64,000 bases of DNA from NIOZ-UU13 sp964417935. GTDB lineage: Bacteria > Planctomycetota > Phycisphaerae > Sedimentisphaerales > Anaerobacaceae. Position 1 is the first letter of the stretch. Each line of letters opens with the position of its first letter. A program made the position numbers and the translations under genes. The stretch lies in contig CAYQKF010000003.1 in the NCBI GenBank assembly GCA_964417935.1, positions 34,468 through 98,467 on the forward strand, read 5' to 3'. Below the pieces are notes generated by a model. It saw nothing but the letters and a program-made list of their open reading frames with translations, searched no databases and had not been told where the DNA came from. Below, in pieces: positions 1 to 9,164 of this stretch.

Positions 1-110
1 AGTTCAAGGCCAGCCTCGAACTTCTCGATAAGCTCGAAGTTTCTGTAAGCCTTTTTATTGACTGCCACCGGACTCTGCTTATTCTTGTCCTTGCGCGATT
101 TTGCTGCCAT
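1..110 (-). CDS. smpB: SsrA-binding protein SmpB, N-terminal part (runs off the left edge)
   Basis: Reading leftwards from an ATG at 110, the 36 codons inside the window give a basic start (MAAKSRKDKNK) followed by VNKKAYRNFELIEKFEAGLE. This matches the opening of SmpB, where a lysine-rich head leads into NKKA-x-(H/R)-(D/N)-(Y/F) and then E-x-FEAG, the first strand of the OB fold. SmpB binds tmRNA and delivers it to stalled ribosomes for trans-translation. Only about a quarter of the usual ~155 residues is present, so nothing can be said about the C-terminal tail. The call rests on this short block but the match is characteristic. Confidence 0.85.
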   Translation of the reverse strand, partial: MAAKSRKDKNKQSPVAVNKKAYRNFELIEKFEAGLE

Positions 111-161
111 TTGCACTATGATAGCGACAAGACGGGGATTTTGCAAGAACCGGGTACCTAT

Positions 162-231
162 ATCAGAAATCAGAAGCCAGAAGCCAGAAGTCAGTGTCAG
201 TCAGTGTCAAAGTCAGTGTCAGTCAGAGTAA
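162..231. repeat. Degenerate 7-bp periodic repeat tract
   Basis: From 162 the sequence runs in 7-bp steps (atcagaa, atcagaa, gccagaa, gccagaa, gtcagtg) before decaying into cagtcagtgt-type repeats. It lies between smpB and the terminator of the next gene and belongs to a set of heptad-periodic tracts seen at several places in the window. Confidence 0.7.
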
Positions 232-266
232 TAAAAAAACGGCCTTATGCGATTGTGCATAAGGCC
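232..266 (-). terminator. Intrinsic terminator of the Hint-pseudopilin gene
   Basis: On the minus strand a perfect 10-bp stem (ggccttatgc/gcataaggcc, arms 257-266 and 241-250) with a 6-nt loop is followed by G and a run of seven T. It lies about 100 bp past the stop codon of the leftward gene ending at 367. Confidence 0.8.
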
Positions 267-366
267 GCCCGTAAACAACCGAAGCAAGGATAATCTTTAC
301 GCTATCCGGCTATCAACCAATACGGTGTTCTAAGAATAGATTGAACAGCCGTCTTGATACGCCGTA

Positions 367-1653
367 TTAGAAGTCGCGCACGATCACTCTATCATTGCCA
401 ACCGTGTACTGGTCTGAGCCGCTGACCTTCAGGTTATAGACCTTGCCGACGAAGGGCATTGCCCTGGTTACAACGCTCTTGATAGCAACTGTGCCGTTTG
501 ATGTTTTCAGCTTCATACCGCTTTGCAGATTTTGGGCAGCAACCCATTGTCCGCAATCAAGCATGAAGCAGTGTGCACATACAACACTGATGCAATTTCC
601 GTTTTCGAGCGTAATATCGCGGCATTCGAAGGTTCCCTCGTGCTCTTCGACTTTTTCCAAGCTCGCTGTTACAGCACAGCCGACTTTCTGGTCTGCGGTA
701 ACTTTTGAGATTTGCACGAGTGCCCCGTTTACCCATACTGGTGTATCAGCGAGGAAGCATCCCCTGCCCTTTGGCGGTGGGGCTGCCGCTGCTCCAGCTT
801 CGCCATCGTTTACCAGGAACGAATCCAATCTGTCCCCGGGCTCAGTGACTCCAGGATTAGGCAGGCCGCCTCGTCGAATATCTCCGCCGTCCCAGTAGGT
901 GTAGATGTTATCATCATTGATGGCGCAGTGTGGGCGTTTTGCGAATTCTACATGGCTGTCCATAAACAATACGTTTTGTCCATCTTCCTGGTGTTGAATG
1001 GCGTTTCCAACATTGACTGCTTCTTTGCCACCGTCAGGAAGGAAGGCGGCATATCTGTCAGTCTTGGCTTCTGCAGCGGGAGAGTTTATCCATGGATTCC
1101 GGTCGGCTGCCACCGCCATGCCGGGTTCGCTTGATGTGGTCAACGCATACAAGCCATAAGGCATATGGTAAGAGTAGCTGCAATGCGTTAGTGGCTCCAG
1201 CCCAAAGTCCCAGAGGTCAATAAGCTCTCTGTCGCCTGCACCGTCGTCCGAGGCCTTAAATTCGTTGGTCCCGGAATCACCCTTGCAGATAAAGGACTTT
1301 GGTGTTACCTCGGCATACTTGACCAGAAGATAGAAACTGGCTGTAATTGTGCCCGTACCGCCGCTGCTGTCGGCGCTTAAGCCGTAAGCAGCGAATCGGT
1401 TATCGGCCAGCCACTGTGGTATGCGACCGCCCCAAATGCTGTTTCGGCCACCGGCCCTCGGTAGTTCATCGTCGTAATCGTTACTGTAGATCAGCATTGC
1501 CTTGCCGATACCGGACAGGTTCGTCCCGCAGACCATTCTAAAGGCAATCTGCCTTACCCTGGCCAGCGCGGGCATCAGAATGCCCATCAGCAGGGCTATG
1601 ATCGCGATCACGACCAACAGCTCAACTAATGTAAAACCTTTCTTTTTCCTCAT
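367..1653 (-). CDS. Type II secretion pseudopilin-like protein fused to a C-terminal Hint domain
   Basis: 428 residues. The N-terminus is a classic prepilin signal: basic MRKKKG, cleavage after G6, then a hydrophobic stalk (FTLVELLVVIAIIALL). The central region resembles planctomycete H-x9-DG pseudopilins, with a degenerate motif around residues 221-236 (HQEDGQNVLFMDSHVEF). After an Ala/Pro linker at about 285-297 the protein becomes a Hint domain: C299 in GCFLADTPV, a second block with H361 (ISVVCAHCFML) and a final YNL-x5-GSDQYTVGN-type strand. Hint domains self-cleave at the first Cys. Here the protein ends VRDF rather than His-Asn, so C-terminal cleavage looks lost, while N-terminal thioester chemistry may remain. 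The start at 1653 has a good AAGGAG site. Monocistronic with its own terminator. The fold calls are firm; activity is unknown. Confidence 0.82.
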   Translation of the reverse strand: MRKKKGFTLVELLVVIAIIALLMGILMPALARVRQIAFRMVCGTNLSGIGKAMLIYSNDYDDELPRAGGRNSIWGGRIPQWLADNRFAAYGLSADSSGGTGTITASFYLLVKYAEVTPKSFICKGDSGTNEFKASDDGAGDRELIDLWDFGLEPLTHCSYSYHMPYGLYALTTSSEPGMAVAADRNPWINSPAAEAKTDRYAAFLPDGGKEAVNVGNAIQHQEDGQNVLFMDSHVEFAKRPHCAINDDNIYTYWDGGDIRRGGLPNPGVTEPGDRLDSFLVNDGEAGAAAAPPPKGRGCFLADTPVWVNGALVQISKVTADQKVGCAVTASLEKVEEHEGTFECRDITLENGNCISVVCAHCFMLDCGQWVAAQNLQSGMKLKTSNGTVAIKSVVTRAMPFVGKVYNLKVSGSDQYTVGNDRVIVRDF

Positions 1654-2134
1654 TTTTGTTCTCCTTTTCTATTTTGAGATTCGCAAACTTGACCGTTTTT
1701 AAGTACGCTTCGCTTCACATTTTGATAGATGAATGCTTACTGTCACATAAACACCGGACACTAAACACTGTTTTGTGCGAATCTCCTTGACTTAATCTTT
1801 TCGCTTAAAAACGGTCGGTCCAACCTTGCAAAACCACGTTTTGCCAACAGGATTTGTGCGCTCAACTCTATTTACTTTTAGCATAGCTGCCGATTCGAGG
1901 TTATATGCCAAACCGTAAAATGCCTTTTCCCGGCAAGTGGGCCTTATGATATGAAATTTCGACCAAAATATGATGACGGTTTAAATTATAATAACAAATA
2001 CTTTCCAAACCTACCTGCCTTATTTATAATATTAACACAGGGTGGCTTTCCTGTCAAATAAATTTCGGCGAATTTTCCAAGTTTCTTGAAAATTTTTACA
2101 GTTTGCTTAATATCCTTGTTTTCGGCCTGGAATC
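1654..2134. other. Intergenic region between divergent genes, with a spaced inverted repeat
   Basis: No convincing coding sequence in 481 bp. A perfect 13-bp inverted repeat (gaccgtttttaag at 1691-1703, cttaaaaacggtc at 1803-1815) brackets about 100 bp. Outside it the similarity continues imperfectly (gcaaacttgacc versus gcaaggttggacc). It could be a small mobile element or the regulatory region of the leftward gene. Confidence 0.5.
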
Positions 2135-3568
2135 GTGGATATGAGAACTCAAAAAATTTACGAAGACATAAAAAAACTGCTGAAAAAGCACAACCAGAAC
2201 CATCTTTTAGCATTCTGGGACCAGTTGAATACAACCCAAAGGCAGGACCTGCTTGCGCAAATACAGGAGTTAGACTTTGCGAAAATAGATTATTGGGTGG
2301 CTAATTGCGTTATGAAATCTTCTTCTGCAGCAATAAGTACCGATTTGGCTCCTGCTTCGTTCTACAACTCTGAACCAGCCGACCCTCAGCAGCATCGTAA
2401 GTATGCCGGAGCCGTCGTATTGGGCAAAGAGCTGATACGGCAGGGCAAGGTCGCTGCCTTCGTCGTTGCAGGCGGCCAGGGAACCCGGCTCGGATACGAC
2501 GGCCCAAAGGGAAATTTTCCCATTAGTCCTGTCAAAAACAAAACGCTGTTTCAAATCTTCGCCGAGTCCATCGCAGCAGCCTCGCAAAAATACCAGGCCA
2601 TCTGTCCCTGGTATATTATGACCAGCCCTTTGAACCACGACGAGACCATAGAGGTTTTCCGCTCCAATGACTATTACGGCCTGGATGATAAAAACGTCTT
2701 TATATTTCAGCAGGGCACACTGCCCAATTTCGGCTCCGACGGCAAAATACTGCTGGCCGACAAAGCCGGAATAAGCTGCTCACCCGACGGGCACGGGGGA
2801 AGCCTTAAGGCACTTTACCAAAGCGGAGCAATCGAAGATATGAAAAAACGCGGCGTGGAATTTGTGAGCTATTTCCAGGTCGATAACCCTCTGATAAATA
2901 TTTTCGACCCCCTCTTTATCGGCCTGCACGTCCTCAATGAGGCTGAGATGTCCTCAAAGGCTCTTATTAAGACCGGGCCCTATGAAAAGGTCGGCAACTT
3001 CTGTTTGGTTGACGGCAAGGTCACCGTCATCGAATACAGCGATTTTCCTGACGAGCTGGCCCAGAGACAAAATCCGGATGGCTCCCTGACCTTCGGGCTC
3101 GGCAGTATCGCTATCCACATTATCAGCAGGGCTTTCGTTGAGAGACTGAATGCTGATGGTTTTTCTTTGCCTCTGCACAGAGCTGTCAAAAAAATTCCGC
3201 ACATCGACCGGCAGGGAAAGCCTGTGGAATCTGATGAACCTGGAAGCATAAAGCTGGAGAGTTTTGTTTTTGATGCTCTGCCGTTGGCCTTGAAGTCGAT
3301 AATTTTGCAGACGCTGCGAAACGAAGAATTCGCCCCGACAAAAAATGCCACCGGCGTTGACAGTGTCAATAATACCGGGCGAATGATGGCTGCTCGCGCT
3401 GCCGCCTGGCTCGAATCAGCGGGCCTGATTATCCCCAAAAAACCGGATGGCTCGATTGATTGTGTCCTTGAAATCGCCCCGAGCTTTGCACTGGAAAAAG
3501 ATGACATCAAAGCAAAGCTAAACCGGATACCCAAAATCAAATCAAAGGATAAAATATACCTGTCTTGA
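2135..3568 (+). CDS. UTP-sugar-1-phosphate uridylyltransferase (UDPGP / UDP-GlcNAc pyrophosphorylase family)
   Basis: 477 residues if the GTG at 2135 is used; an ATG two codons later (2141) is equally possible and neither has a strong ribosome binding site. The protein carries the nucleotide-binding signature VAGGQGTRLGYDGPKG (about residues 111-126), the PDGHGG loop, and the F-x-QVDNPL motif of UDP-N-acetylhexosamine/UDP-glucose pyrophosphorylases. Such enzymes make UDP-sugars from UTP and a sugar 1-phosphate in the cytoplasm, for wall or exopolysaccharide synthesis. The family includes UDP-GlcNAc, UDP-GalNAc and UDP-glucose enzymes and the exact sugar cannot be read by eye. It ends 26 bp before the nitrilase-family gene and may be co-transcribed with it. 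Confidence 0.85.
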   Translation: MDMRTQKIYEDIKKLLKKHNQNHLLAFWDQLNTTQRQDLLAQIQELDFAKIDYWVANCVMKSSSAAISTDLAPASFYNSEPADPQQHRKYAGAVVLGKELIRQGKVAAFVVAGGQGTRLGYDGPKGNFPISPVKNKTLFQIFAESIAAASQKYQAICPWYIMTSPLNHDETIEVFRSNDYYGLDDKNVFIFQQGTLPNFGSDGKILLADKAGISCSPDGHGGSLKALYQSGAIEDMKKRGVEFVSYFQVDNPLINIFDPLFIGLHVLNEAEMSSKALIKTGPYEKVGNFCLVDGKVTVIEYSDFPDELAQRQNPDGSLTFGLGSIAIHIISRAFVERLNADGFSLPLHRAVKKIPHIDRQGKPVESDEPGSIKLESFVFDALPLALKSIILQTLRNEEFAPTKNATGVDSVNNTGRMMAARAAAWLESAGLIIPKKPDGSIDCVLEIAPSFALEKDDIKAKLNRIPKIKSKDKIYLS

Positions 3569-3594
3569 TTGCAATTTTCACAAGGAGATACCTC

Positions 3595-4569
3595 ATGTAT
3601 TTTGAAGACACAGACTTTTCCCGCCGTCAATTCTTAGCACTGGGTGCAGGAGCCGGTGCAGGGCTGGTTGGTTACAGAAACCCTGCTTATGCCAAACCCA
3701 AAAGCTCCATGCAAGCAAGAAACAGTATCTGTGTCGCTGCATGCCAAATACTGACATATCCTGACCTGGAAAAGAGCGTTAAAAAAATAGTTCAGTGGAT
3801 GAAGTCGGCTTCAGAAGATGGTGTTGATGTGGTGGTTTTTCCCGAGGCGTGCCTGTGCGGTTATCAATATGATGATAGCTACTGGAAAAAAGCAAATCCT
3901 AAGGACTTCGAAAATGCTGAGATGAGTATCGTGGCGGCTTCAAAGAGTCTGGACATTGCGGTGGTTCTCGGTACAGTGCACTGGGAAGAAGGAAAACTCT
4001 TCAATAGCCTGTTAGCAATTGATAAAGGGGGCAAGGTGCGAGGCAGATATGCAAAAACTCATTTGGCGGAGAGTTGGCCGGGGCTTGTTCCCGGAAAAAT
4101 ATTGCCGATTTACACCCTCGCCGGCGTTAAATCCTGTTTTATAATCTGCCACGATGTTAGGTATCCTGAGCTTGTCCGCCTGCCTGCCATTGCCGGAGCG
4201 CAGATATGCTACTTCATTAGCAATGAAAGTCCACTAACTAAAGAATACAAACTTTCTGCTTATAGGGCGATGCCGATAGCACGAGCCACAGAAAACGGAA
4301 TCTTTTGTGTGATGGCTAACGCGCCGGCTAACCCTAAGAATATAAACGCACCAAATCAATCTCACGGAAACAGCAAGATTATTCATCCTGATGGAAACAT
4401 TCTGGAAGAAGCGGGCTATTTTGAGGAAGGACTGGTTAGTGCGACAATTAATGTTGGCCAGGCAACACGGAATATTGCCCAGCGGGCTGCAAAGGACGAT
4501 ACAATATTAAAAGAATGGATCAACAAGGGAGTCCGGCTTGTACAAGTGGAACCACCCCGCACCAATTAA
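3595..4569 (+). CDS. Tat-exported carbon-nitrogen hydrolase (nitrilase superfamily)
   Basis: The chosen ATG at 3595 has an ideal AAGGAG 8 bases upstream; a longer reading frame would start at a TTG overlapping the previous stop. The 324-residue product begins with a twin-arginine signal (FSRRQFLALGAGAGAG) ending near AYA. The nitrilase triad is intact: E84 in FPEACLCGY, K154 in RYAKTHL and C185 in FIICHDVRYPE. Members cleave amide or nitrile C-N bonds (amidases, carbamoylputrescine-type hydrolases); the substrate is not identifiable. Export is unusual for this superfamily but Tat-tagged versions are typical of planctomycetes. Its 3' end lies inside a 12-bp inverted repeat shared with the convergent epimerase gene. 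Confidence 0.85.
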   Translation: MYFEDTDFSRRQFLALGAGAGAGLVGYRNPAYAKPKSSMQARNSICVAACQILTYPDLEKSVKKIVQWMKSASEDGVDVVVFPEACLCGYQYDDSYWKKANPKDFENAEMSIVAASKSLDIAVVLGTVHWEEGKLFNSLLAIDKGGKVRGRYAKTHLAESWPGLVPGKILPIYTLAGVKSCFIICHDVRYPELVRLPAIAGAQICYFISNESPLTKEYKLSAYRAMPIARATENGIFCVMANAPANPKNINAPNQSHGNSKIIHPDGNILEEAGYFEEGLVSATINVGQATRNIAQRAAKDDTILKEWINKGVRLVQVEPPRTN

Positions 4570-4596
4570 GCTTAGGCTCACGTCTAATTGGTGCGG
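4557..4596. terminator. 12-bp inverted repeat between convergent genes, possible bidirectional terminator
   Basis: ccgcaccaatta (4557-4568) and taattggtgcgg (4585-4596) are perfect complements separated by 16 bp. The left arm contains the last codons and stop of the nitrilase-family gene; the right arm ends 6 bp before the stop of the leftward epimerase gene. There is no T run, so termination is a guess. Confidence 0.4.
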
Positions 4597-4602
4597 AATT
4601 GT

Positions 4603-5808
4603 TTACTTTGTATAGAATCTATAAATGGTCTCCGACGTATATTTCTGGCCCGGAAGCAGAACAGCAGACGGGAAGTTGGGTTTATTCGGTGAATCCGGGA
4701 AGTGCTGCGTTTCCAGGCAAAAGCCGTAGTGCTTTTTATATACCTTGCCGCCTTTGCCGGTTAAGGTACCGTCCAGGAAATTTCCGGTATAGAGCTGAAC
4801 GCCGGGTTCGGTGGTATAGATTTCCATTACGCGCCCGCTGGTTGGCTCGTTCACTTTTGCAGCCAAAGCGAGCGTGCCCCCACCACTGTTGATTACGTAG
4901 TTGTGGTCGTAGCCGCCGGAGACCTGCTCAATTCGAGAACCAATGGACATCGGCAGGGTAAAATCCATCGGTGAATCTTTAACGCTTCTGATTTCACCGG
5001 TCGGTATCAGGCCTTCATCGACCGGCGTGTACCTATCGGCGTTGAGCGTAAGCTCATGGCCAAGAATATCACCGGTCCCCTGGTCGGCAAGGTTGAAATA
5101 GCTGTGATTCGTCAGATTTACCACCGTCGTTTTGTCCGTCTCGGCCTCATAGCTAATCTTCAGCTCATTATCTGCTGTCAGAGTATAAGTAACGGTGCAT
5201 GCCAGATTGCCCGGATATCCTTCTTCATCGTCCTCGCTTATATAGCTCATCTTCAGCAGTGCTTCATTATCGTTGGCCCATAGGTCCTCTGGTTTCCATA
5301 CCACTTTGTCAAATCCCTTGATACCCCCGTGCAGATGATTTTCCCCATCGTTGGCAGCTAACTTATACTCGACGCCATCGAGCATGAACTTGGCACTGCC
5401 AATACGATTAGCATATCGGCCAACGGTCGCCCCGAAATAGGGGTGCGCCTTAATATATCCGTCAAGCGCATCGAAGCCGAGCGTTATATCAGCTAAGTTT
5501 CCGTCCCGGTCCGGGACCTCCAGCGAAACCAAAATAGCCCCGTAGTTGGTAATCTTAGCTCTAAGACCGTTGGTATTAGTCAAAGTGTACAAGTCAACTT
5601 CCCTGCCGTCGGGCGTTTGGCCGAAAGATTCTTTATCAGCACTCATTAGTCTTGTCTCCTTAGCTTCGGGCTTAGCTTGGGGTTCTGTTGGAGTCGGTGT
5701 TTTCTTTTTGCAGCCGGGCATAAAGACTGCCATTACTACCAGAACAAAACTCGTCTTGGCAAAGGCTGGCCAAGCCGGAGCCGGATTAACCCAAAATCTC
5801 GTTTTCAT
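4603..5808 (-). CDS. galM: Aldose 1-epimerase (mutarotase), lipoprotein
   Basis: Start set at the ATG at 5808: GGGAG lies upstream, and the 401-residue product then opens with a lipoprotein signal whose lipobox MPGC places the lipidated Cys at residue 33. Longer in-frame extensions would bury this signal. After a Thr/Pro/Glu linker comes a full galactose mutarotase domain: TNYGAILVSLEVPDRDG, the N-x-LHGG active-site His, the NHSYFNL second His, and the LETQHFPDSPN block with the catalytic Glu. It interconverts alpha and beta anomers of free aldoses. Surface anchoring suggests it acts on sugars released outside the cytoplasm, in line with the exported sulfatases nearby. Confidence 0.9.
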   Translation of the reverse strand: MKTRFWVNPAPAWPAFAKTSFVLVVMAVFMPGCKKKTPTPTEPQAKPEAKETRLMSADKESFGQTPDGREVDLYTLTNTNGLRAKITNYGAILVSLEVPDRDGNLADITLGFDALDGYIKAHPYFGATVGRYANRIGSAKFMLDGVEYKLAANDGENHLHGGIKGFDKVVWKPEDLWANDNEALLKMSYISEDDEEGYPGNLACTVTYTLTADNELKISYEAETDKTTVVNLTNHSYFNLADQGTGDILGHELTLNADRYTPVDEGLIPTGEIRSVKDSPMDFTLPMSIGSRIEQVSGGYDHNYVINSGGGTLALAAKVNEPTSGRVMEIYTTEPGVQLYTGNFLDGTLTGKGGKVYKKHYGFCLETQHFPDSPNKPNFPSAVLLPGQKYTSETIYRFYTK

Positions 5809-6548
5809 TTTTTTACTCCCTTCTTCAGTCCAAAAGACCAATCCATCTCTTTTCATTGTAACTGACCGTGTCTGAGTACAAGCCACAATAGCAGGTTTGC
5901 AATCCATAAACGCTTATTTTGAAATATACCGCTGGCAAAATAAAATGTCAAAAAGTTTATTCCCACCATCTCACAAAAAATGTATCCCGCTGCGAGTCTT
6001 GCACCAATTAGGCCCCGGCCAAAGCTCAATTCGTGCAGAATGAAGCTTGTGTCGGGGAGCGAGTACTTCGCAGAGTAGTGCAATCTAAAAATTATCGGTA
6101 ATCAATCCGCTCTGTAGAAAGGACCGTGTGTTATTTCGACCGAAGCGATGCGAATCATCGCGAAGTGGAGAAATCTATTCAAAAAACAGATTTCTCGGCT
6201 CGCCTTGGCAGGGCCTTCGGCTCACTCGAAATGACATCTACAATGTTCTCTACAAGGCATAATCAATCATCAATTAAACGGCGCTCTTTCACCTGGTCAA
6301 TGCAGTGCCATAAGCTCAGAGTCCGGGAAATCCATTCGAAGCGGTTAAATTTTTTATTGGTTTGCTTAGGTATGTAGAAACAGCTTGGGAGCGTTTCGAA
6401 CCTACGACCACCTTGGGAATAAGGAGTTTGGGATTGTAAATGCTTGTTTTTTAAAAGGATGGAAAGTTGTTCGGGGTGTGGCTAATTTTTCTAACCACAC
6501 CCGTTGTCCGTAGTGGTCCTATAGACGCTTGACAAGCACACGTTATCG
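5809..6548. other. Long spacer with dispersed-repeat sequence and a tRNA-like scar
   Basis: 740 bp with no supported gene. 6131-6235 is a dispersed element (gcgaagtggagaaatct ... agatttctcggctc ... ctcgaaatgac) of the type seen again near 29720, 29800 and 63900. At 6390-6440 the minus strand reads like the 3' half of a tRNA (ggtggtcgtaggttcgaa) but the T stem does not pair. 6474-6502 is a hairpin (gggtgtgg/ccacaccc) that may end the leftward coiled-coil gene. Confidence 0.5.
6474..6502 (-). terminator. Hairpin downstream of the coiled-coil lipoprotein gene, possible terminator
   Basis: Perfect 8-bp arms gggtgtgg (6474-6481) and ccacaccc (6495-6502), 13-nt loop, about 50 bp beyond the stop of the leftward gene. 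No T tract follows on the minus strand, so the role is uncertain. Confidence 0.35.
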
Positions 6549-9164
6549 TTATCTTCTAAACTTGGCAAGTTTGTTAGACCAGTTTACCATAGAAGCAGTA
6601 TGAAGCTCGTTCTGTCTTTTCTGCAGTTCAGACAGTTTCAGATTAGAATCTTCACGGGCGGCCATCGCTTGAGCCAGTGCACTGGCTAAATCGGTTCGTT
6701 TTATAGCCATCGCATTGTGCTCATCCGCACTGGTGACTACACGTTCAGCCTTGACTTGCTGTATGCGTGCGAAGAACCTGGCCTTTACAGCATCAAGATA
6801 GACCTGTGCGGCCTCACGTTTTGCAGAGTTGACAGCCAGAATAATATCCATGTCAGCTTGCGCGGTCGCATGTTTGGCATCAATGTTGGCATTTTCGCAC
6901 GTTTTGGTTGTATTTGCGTTTGCTATCATACGGTCACAGGCAGCTTCGCCCCGGAGGCTCTGGCTTAATGCCAGTTCTCTGTCTCGTTCTATCTGTGCCT
7001 TCGATATCGCGTGCTCCATTGTAAATTGTGCGTTAATGCGGCTGATTTCTGCTTCTGTTTTTTGTCGAAGAACGACCGCTTGCGTCAATGACTGCTGATA
7101 ATCGGCTTGTGCGATTCTTTCCGCCGACTGGATTGAATTTTCAATTTTGGCCAGTTCTGCATCAAGATATCTGCCGGCAGAATCAATCTGCGCATCAATC
7201 TGCAGTGCAAGAGCTTCCTGCGAATCAGTGATACTTTGGGCTTCTGTCTTGAGTTTCGAATACTGGGCGCCGCCGCGCTGTTGTACGGCCCAAAGCGTAA
7301 CTTTTAATTCTTTAACGTCATTTTGGCCGATCTTAGTAACCGCTTCTGATTCTGCAAGAAGTTGTTCTGCGCGAGCGTTGGAAATCTGCTCCAGAGCGTT
7401 CGCTTGACTCTGATGATCCATGACCTCGGCTTCTTTTTCCTTACGGAAGGATTCAGCTTGCACAATGTGCTGGCGGTATTTTGATTCTATGACATCCATC
7501 TCTTTTTCGGTCTTGATTTCAATTTCGCTGAACCGTGAACGCGCCTGGGCTTCAAGAGCATCCGCGATGGCTAACTGTTCTGATGCAATGGCATCTTCCT
7601 GTTTTTTTATGGCCAGGAGATTTGTTTTGGCTTCTGCGAACGTTGCTTCTGAGACCAATTCATACGCATAAGCTTGTGCCCTGGTTCTCATAACCCCCGC
7701 AAAGCTTGTGCGATACTCTGCGACGTGATTCGGTTCTATCCTGGGCGCAACAGCCTCGACTTGCGGAACATCCGGCACCTCGTGCAGTTCTTCCTGCTGT
7801 TCTTCTGTCGGCTCTGGTACGGGAGTGGTGTTATTGTCGATTTCCACTTTATTGTCCGCTTTTTTAGACGCAATTTCTTCTAAGACTTCCTGTTTGATTC
7901 TTGCCGCTTCCGCTTCGGCTTCGGCGATAATCTGAACTTTTTGTGCTTCGGCTACAGCTTCGGCATGAATCGCTGTTTGACGAACGGCCTCGGCACGAGC
8001 GGAGGCTTCCGCCTTTACAAATTCGGCACGAGCAACTTCTTCGGCCCTGTCTGAACTAATTCGGAGTTTCTTGACTTCATTGAGTTCATCGTCAATTTTG
8101 GCCTGAGCTTCAGCGAGCTTCGATTCGTAGTTGGCGGCTGAGCTGTCCTGATGATGGTTAATCTCCGCACGGAGACGGTCAATTTCAGCCAGGGTCTTTT
8201 CAAGGCGGGTAGGTGCATTGGCGGATTTCTCTTGTGTTTTCGCCTGCGCTTCGGCCTTGACAGACGTGGCTTCTGTTAGTTTTAATTGATACTCTTCATT
8301 CGCAAGATTCGCCTGAATTGTAGTGGCTTTGGTACGAAGCTCTGTTACGCGGGCCTCCGAATCCTTAAGGATTGCTTCGCGGGTGACAATGAGTCTGTCG
8401 GCTTCCGATTTTGTCTGAATAGCAGTAGATTTGATTTGCTCTTCAAGTTCATCTAAGCGAGCTTGTGTTTCCTGTTGAACCGCGAGAGCTTCCGCCTCAA
8501 GTTCTAATACCGTGGCAGCGGCCCGTTCCCGGGTCGCTTTCGAGGCTTCCGTCATTTCAAGAATTTTAGCATTGCTTTCGAGTTCAATCGCGTTGTGAAT
8601 CTCTTTGAGCTGTTCAATACGAGCCGTTTCCCGCTCGAACTTTTCACGTGCGTTAGCGGTAATATCGTCACGTTTGCTGTCGCCTTCTTTGATTAATGAC
8701 GATACGTTTGTGTTTTTCCGTTCGATGAGAGCGTTAAGTTCCGCTTCTCTTGCTGCGATTTGTGCAAGAGCTTTACTGTATTCTCTGTTGTACTTTTTAC
8801 TAAGAGCATCGGCTTCAGAGAGATTTTTGTTGACTTGCGCTTTCATTTCCGTGCGGCGGGCACCGAAATCAGCAAACTGTTTATTCAATTCTGCACGAGC
8901 TTGTAAATCAAAAGCATCGGCTTCTTCCAGAGCCGCTTCGACTTTGGAAACGCCGATTTTACCTTCACTTACATACATCATCGGCAGATTTGAATTGTTA
9001 GCCAGGTCGGAAAATTCCGAATGAGCTTCCTTAATTTCGAAACGTTCATTTGCCGGCTTCAGGACCCGACCATACCTGTCAGCACATCCTGAGACGAGCA
9101 GCATGAGAATCAAATATGTGCTTAACAAACCTCGGGTGGTCCACTTCTTTTTTACGTTAACCAT
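6549..9164 (-). CDS. Very long coiled-coil lipoprotein, function unknown
   Basis: 871 residues from an ATG at 9164 with a perfect GGAGG site. A lipoprotein signal (LILMLLVSGC) places the lipidated Cys at residue 27. Almost all of the rest is Ala/Glu/Lys/Gln-rich sequence with heptad character and repeated blocks such as AEAxA and ExEAxA. A short Pro/Glu-rich, acidic break at roughly residues 450-475 separates two helical halves. No enzymatic motif is visible. The composition recalls envelope-spanning tethers or TolA-like rods, but no family is recognised. A lipid-anchored rod this long could bridge inner and outer membranes or link membrane to wall. Single gene with a possible hairpin terminator. 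Confidence 0.75.
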   Translation of the reverse strand: MVNVKKKWTTRGLLSTYLILMLLVSGCADRYGRVLKPANERFEIKEAHSEFSDLANNSNLPMMYVSEGKIGVSKVEAALEEADAFDLQARAELNKQFADFGARRTEMKAQVNKNLSEADALSKKYNREYSKALAQIAAREAELNALIERKNTNVSSLIKEGDSKRDDITANAREKFERETARIEQLKEIHNAIELESNAKILEMTEASKATRERAAATVLELEAEALAVQQETQARLDELEEQIKSTAIQTKSEADRLIVTREAILKDSEARVTELRTKATTIQANLANEEYQLKLTEATSVKAEAQAKTQEKSANAPTRLEKTLAEIDRLRAEINHHQDSSAANYESKLAEAQAKIDDELNEVKKLRISSDRAEEVARAEFVKAEASARAEAVRQTAIHAEAVAEAQKVQIIAEAEAEAARIKQEVLEEIASKKADNKVEIDNNTTPVPEPTEEQQEELHEVPDVPQVEAVAPRIEPNHVAEYRTSFAGVMRTRAQAYAYELVSEATFAEAKTNLLAIKKQEDAIASEQLAIADALEAQARSRFSEIEIKTEKEMDVIESKYRQHIVQAESFRKEKEAEVMDHQSQANALEQISNARAEQLLAESEAVTKIGQNDVKELKVTLWAVQQRGGAQYSKLKTEAQSITDSQEALALQIDAQIDSAGRYLDAELAKIENSIQSAERIAQADYQQSLTQAVVLRQKTEAEISRINAQFTMEHAISKAQIERDRELALSQSLRGEAACDRMIANANTTKTCENANIDAKHATAQADMDIILAVNSAKREAAQVYLDAVKARFFARIQQVKAERVVTSADEHNAMAIKRTDLASALAQAMAAREDSNLKLSELQKRQNELHTASMVNWSNKLAKFRR

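Noticed and set aside
6390..6440. tRNA gene on the minus strand
   Set aside because: ggtggtcgtaggttcgaa looks like a variable and T loop, but the T stem (gtagg/cgctc) does not pair and no acceptor stem can be built. At most a scar.
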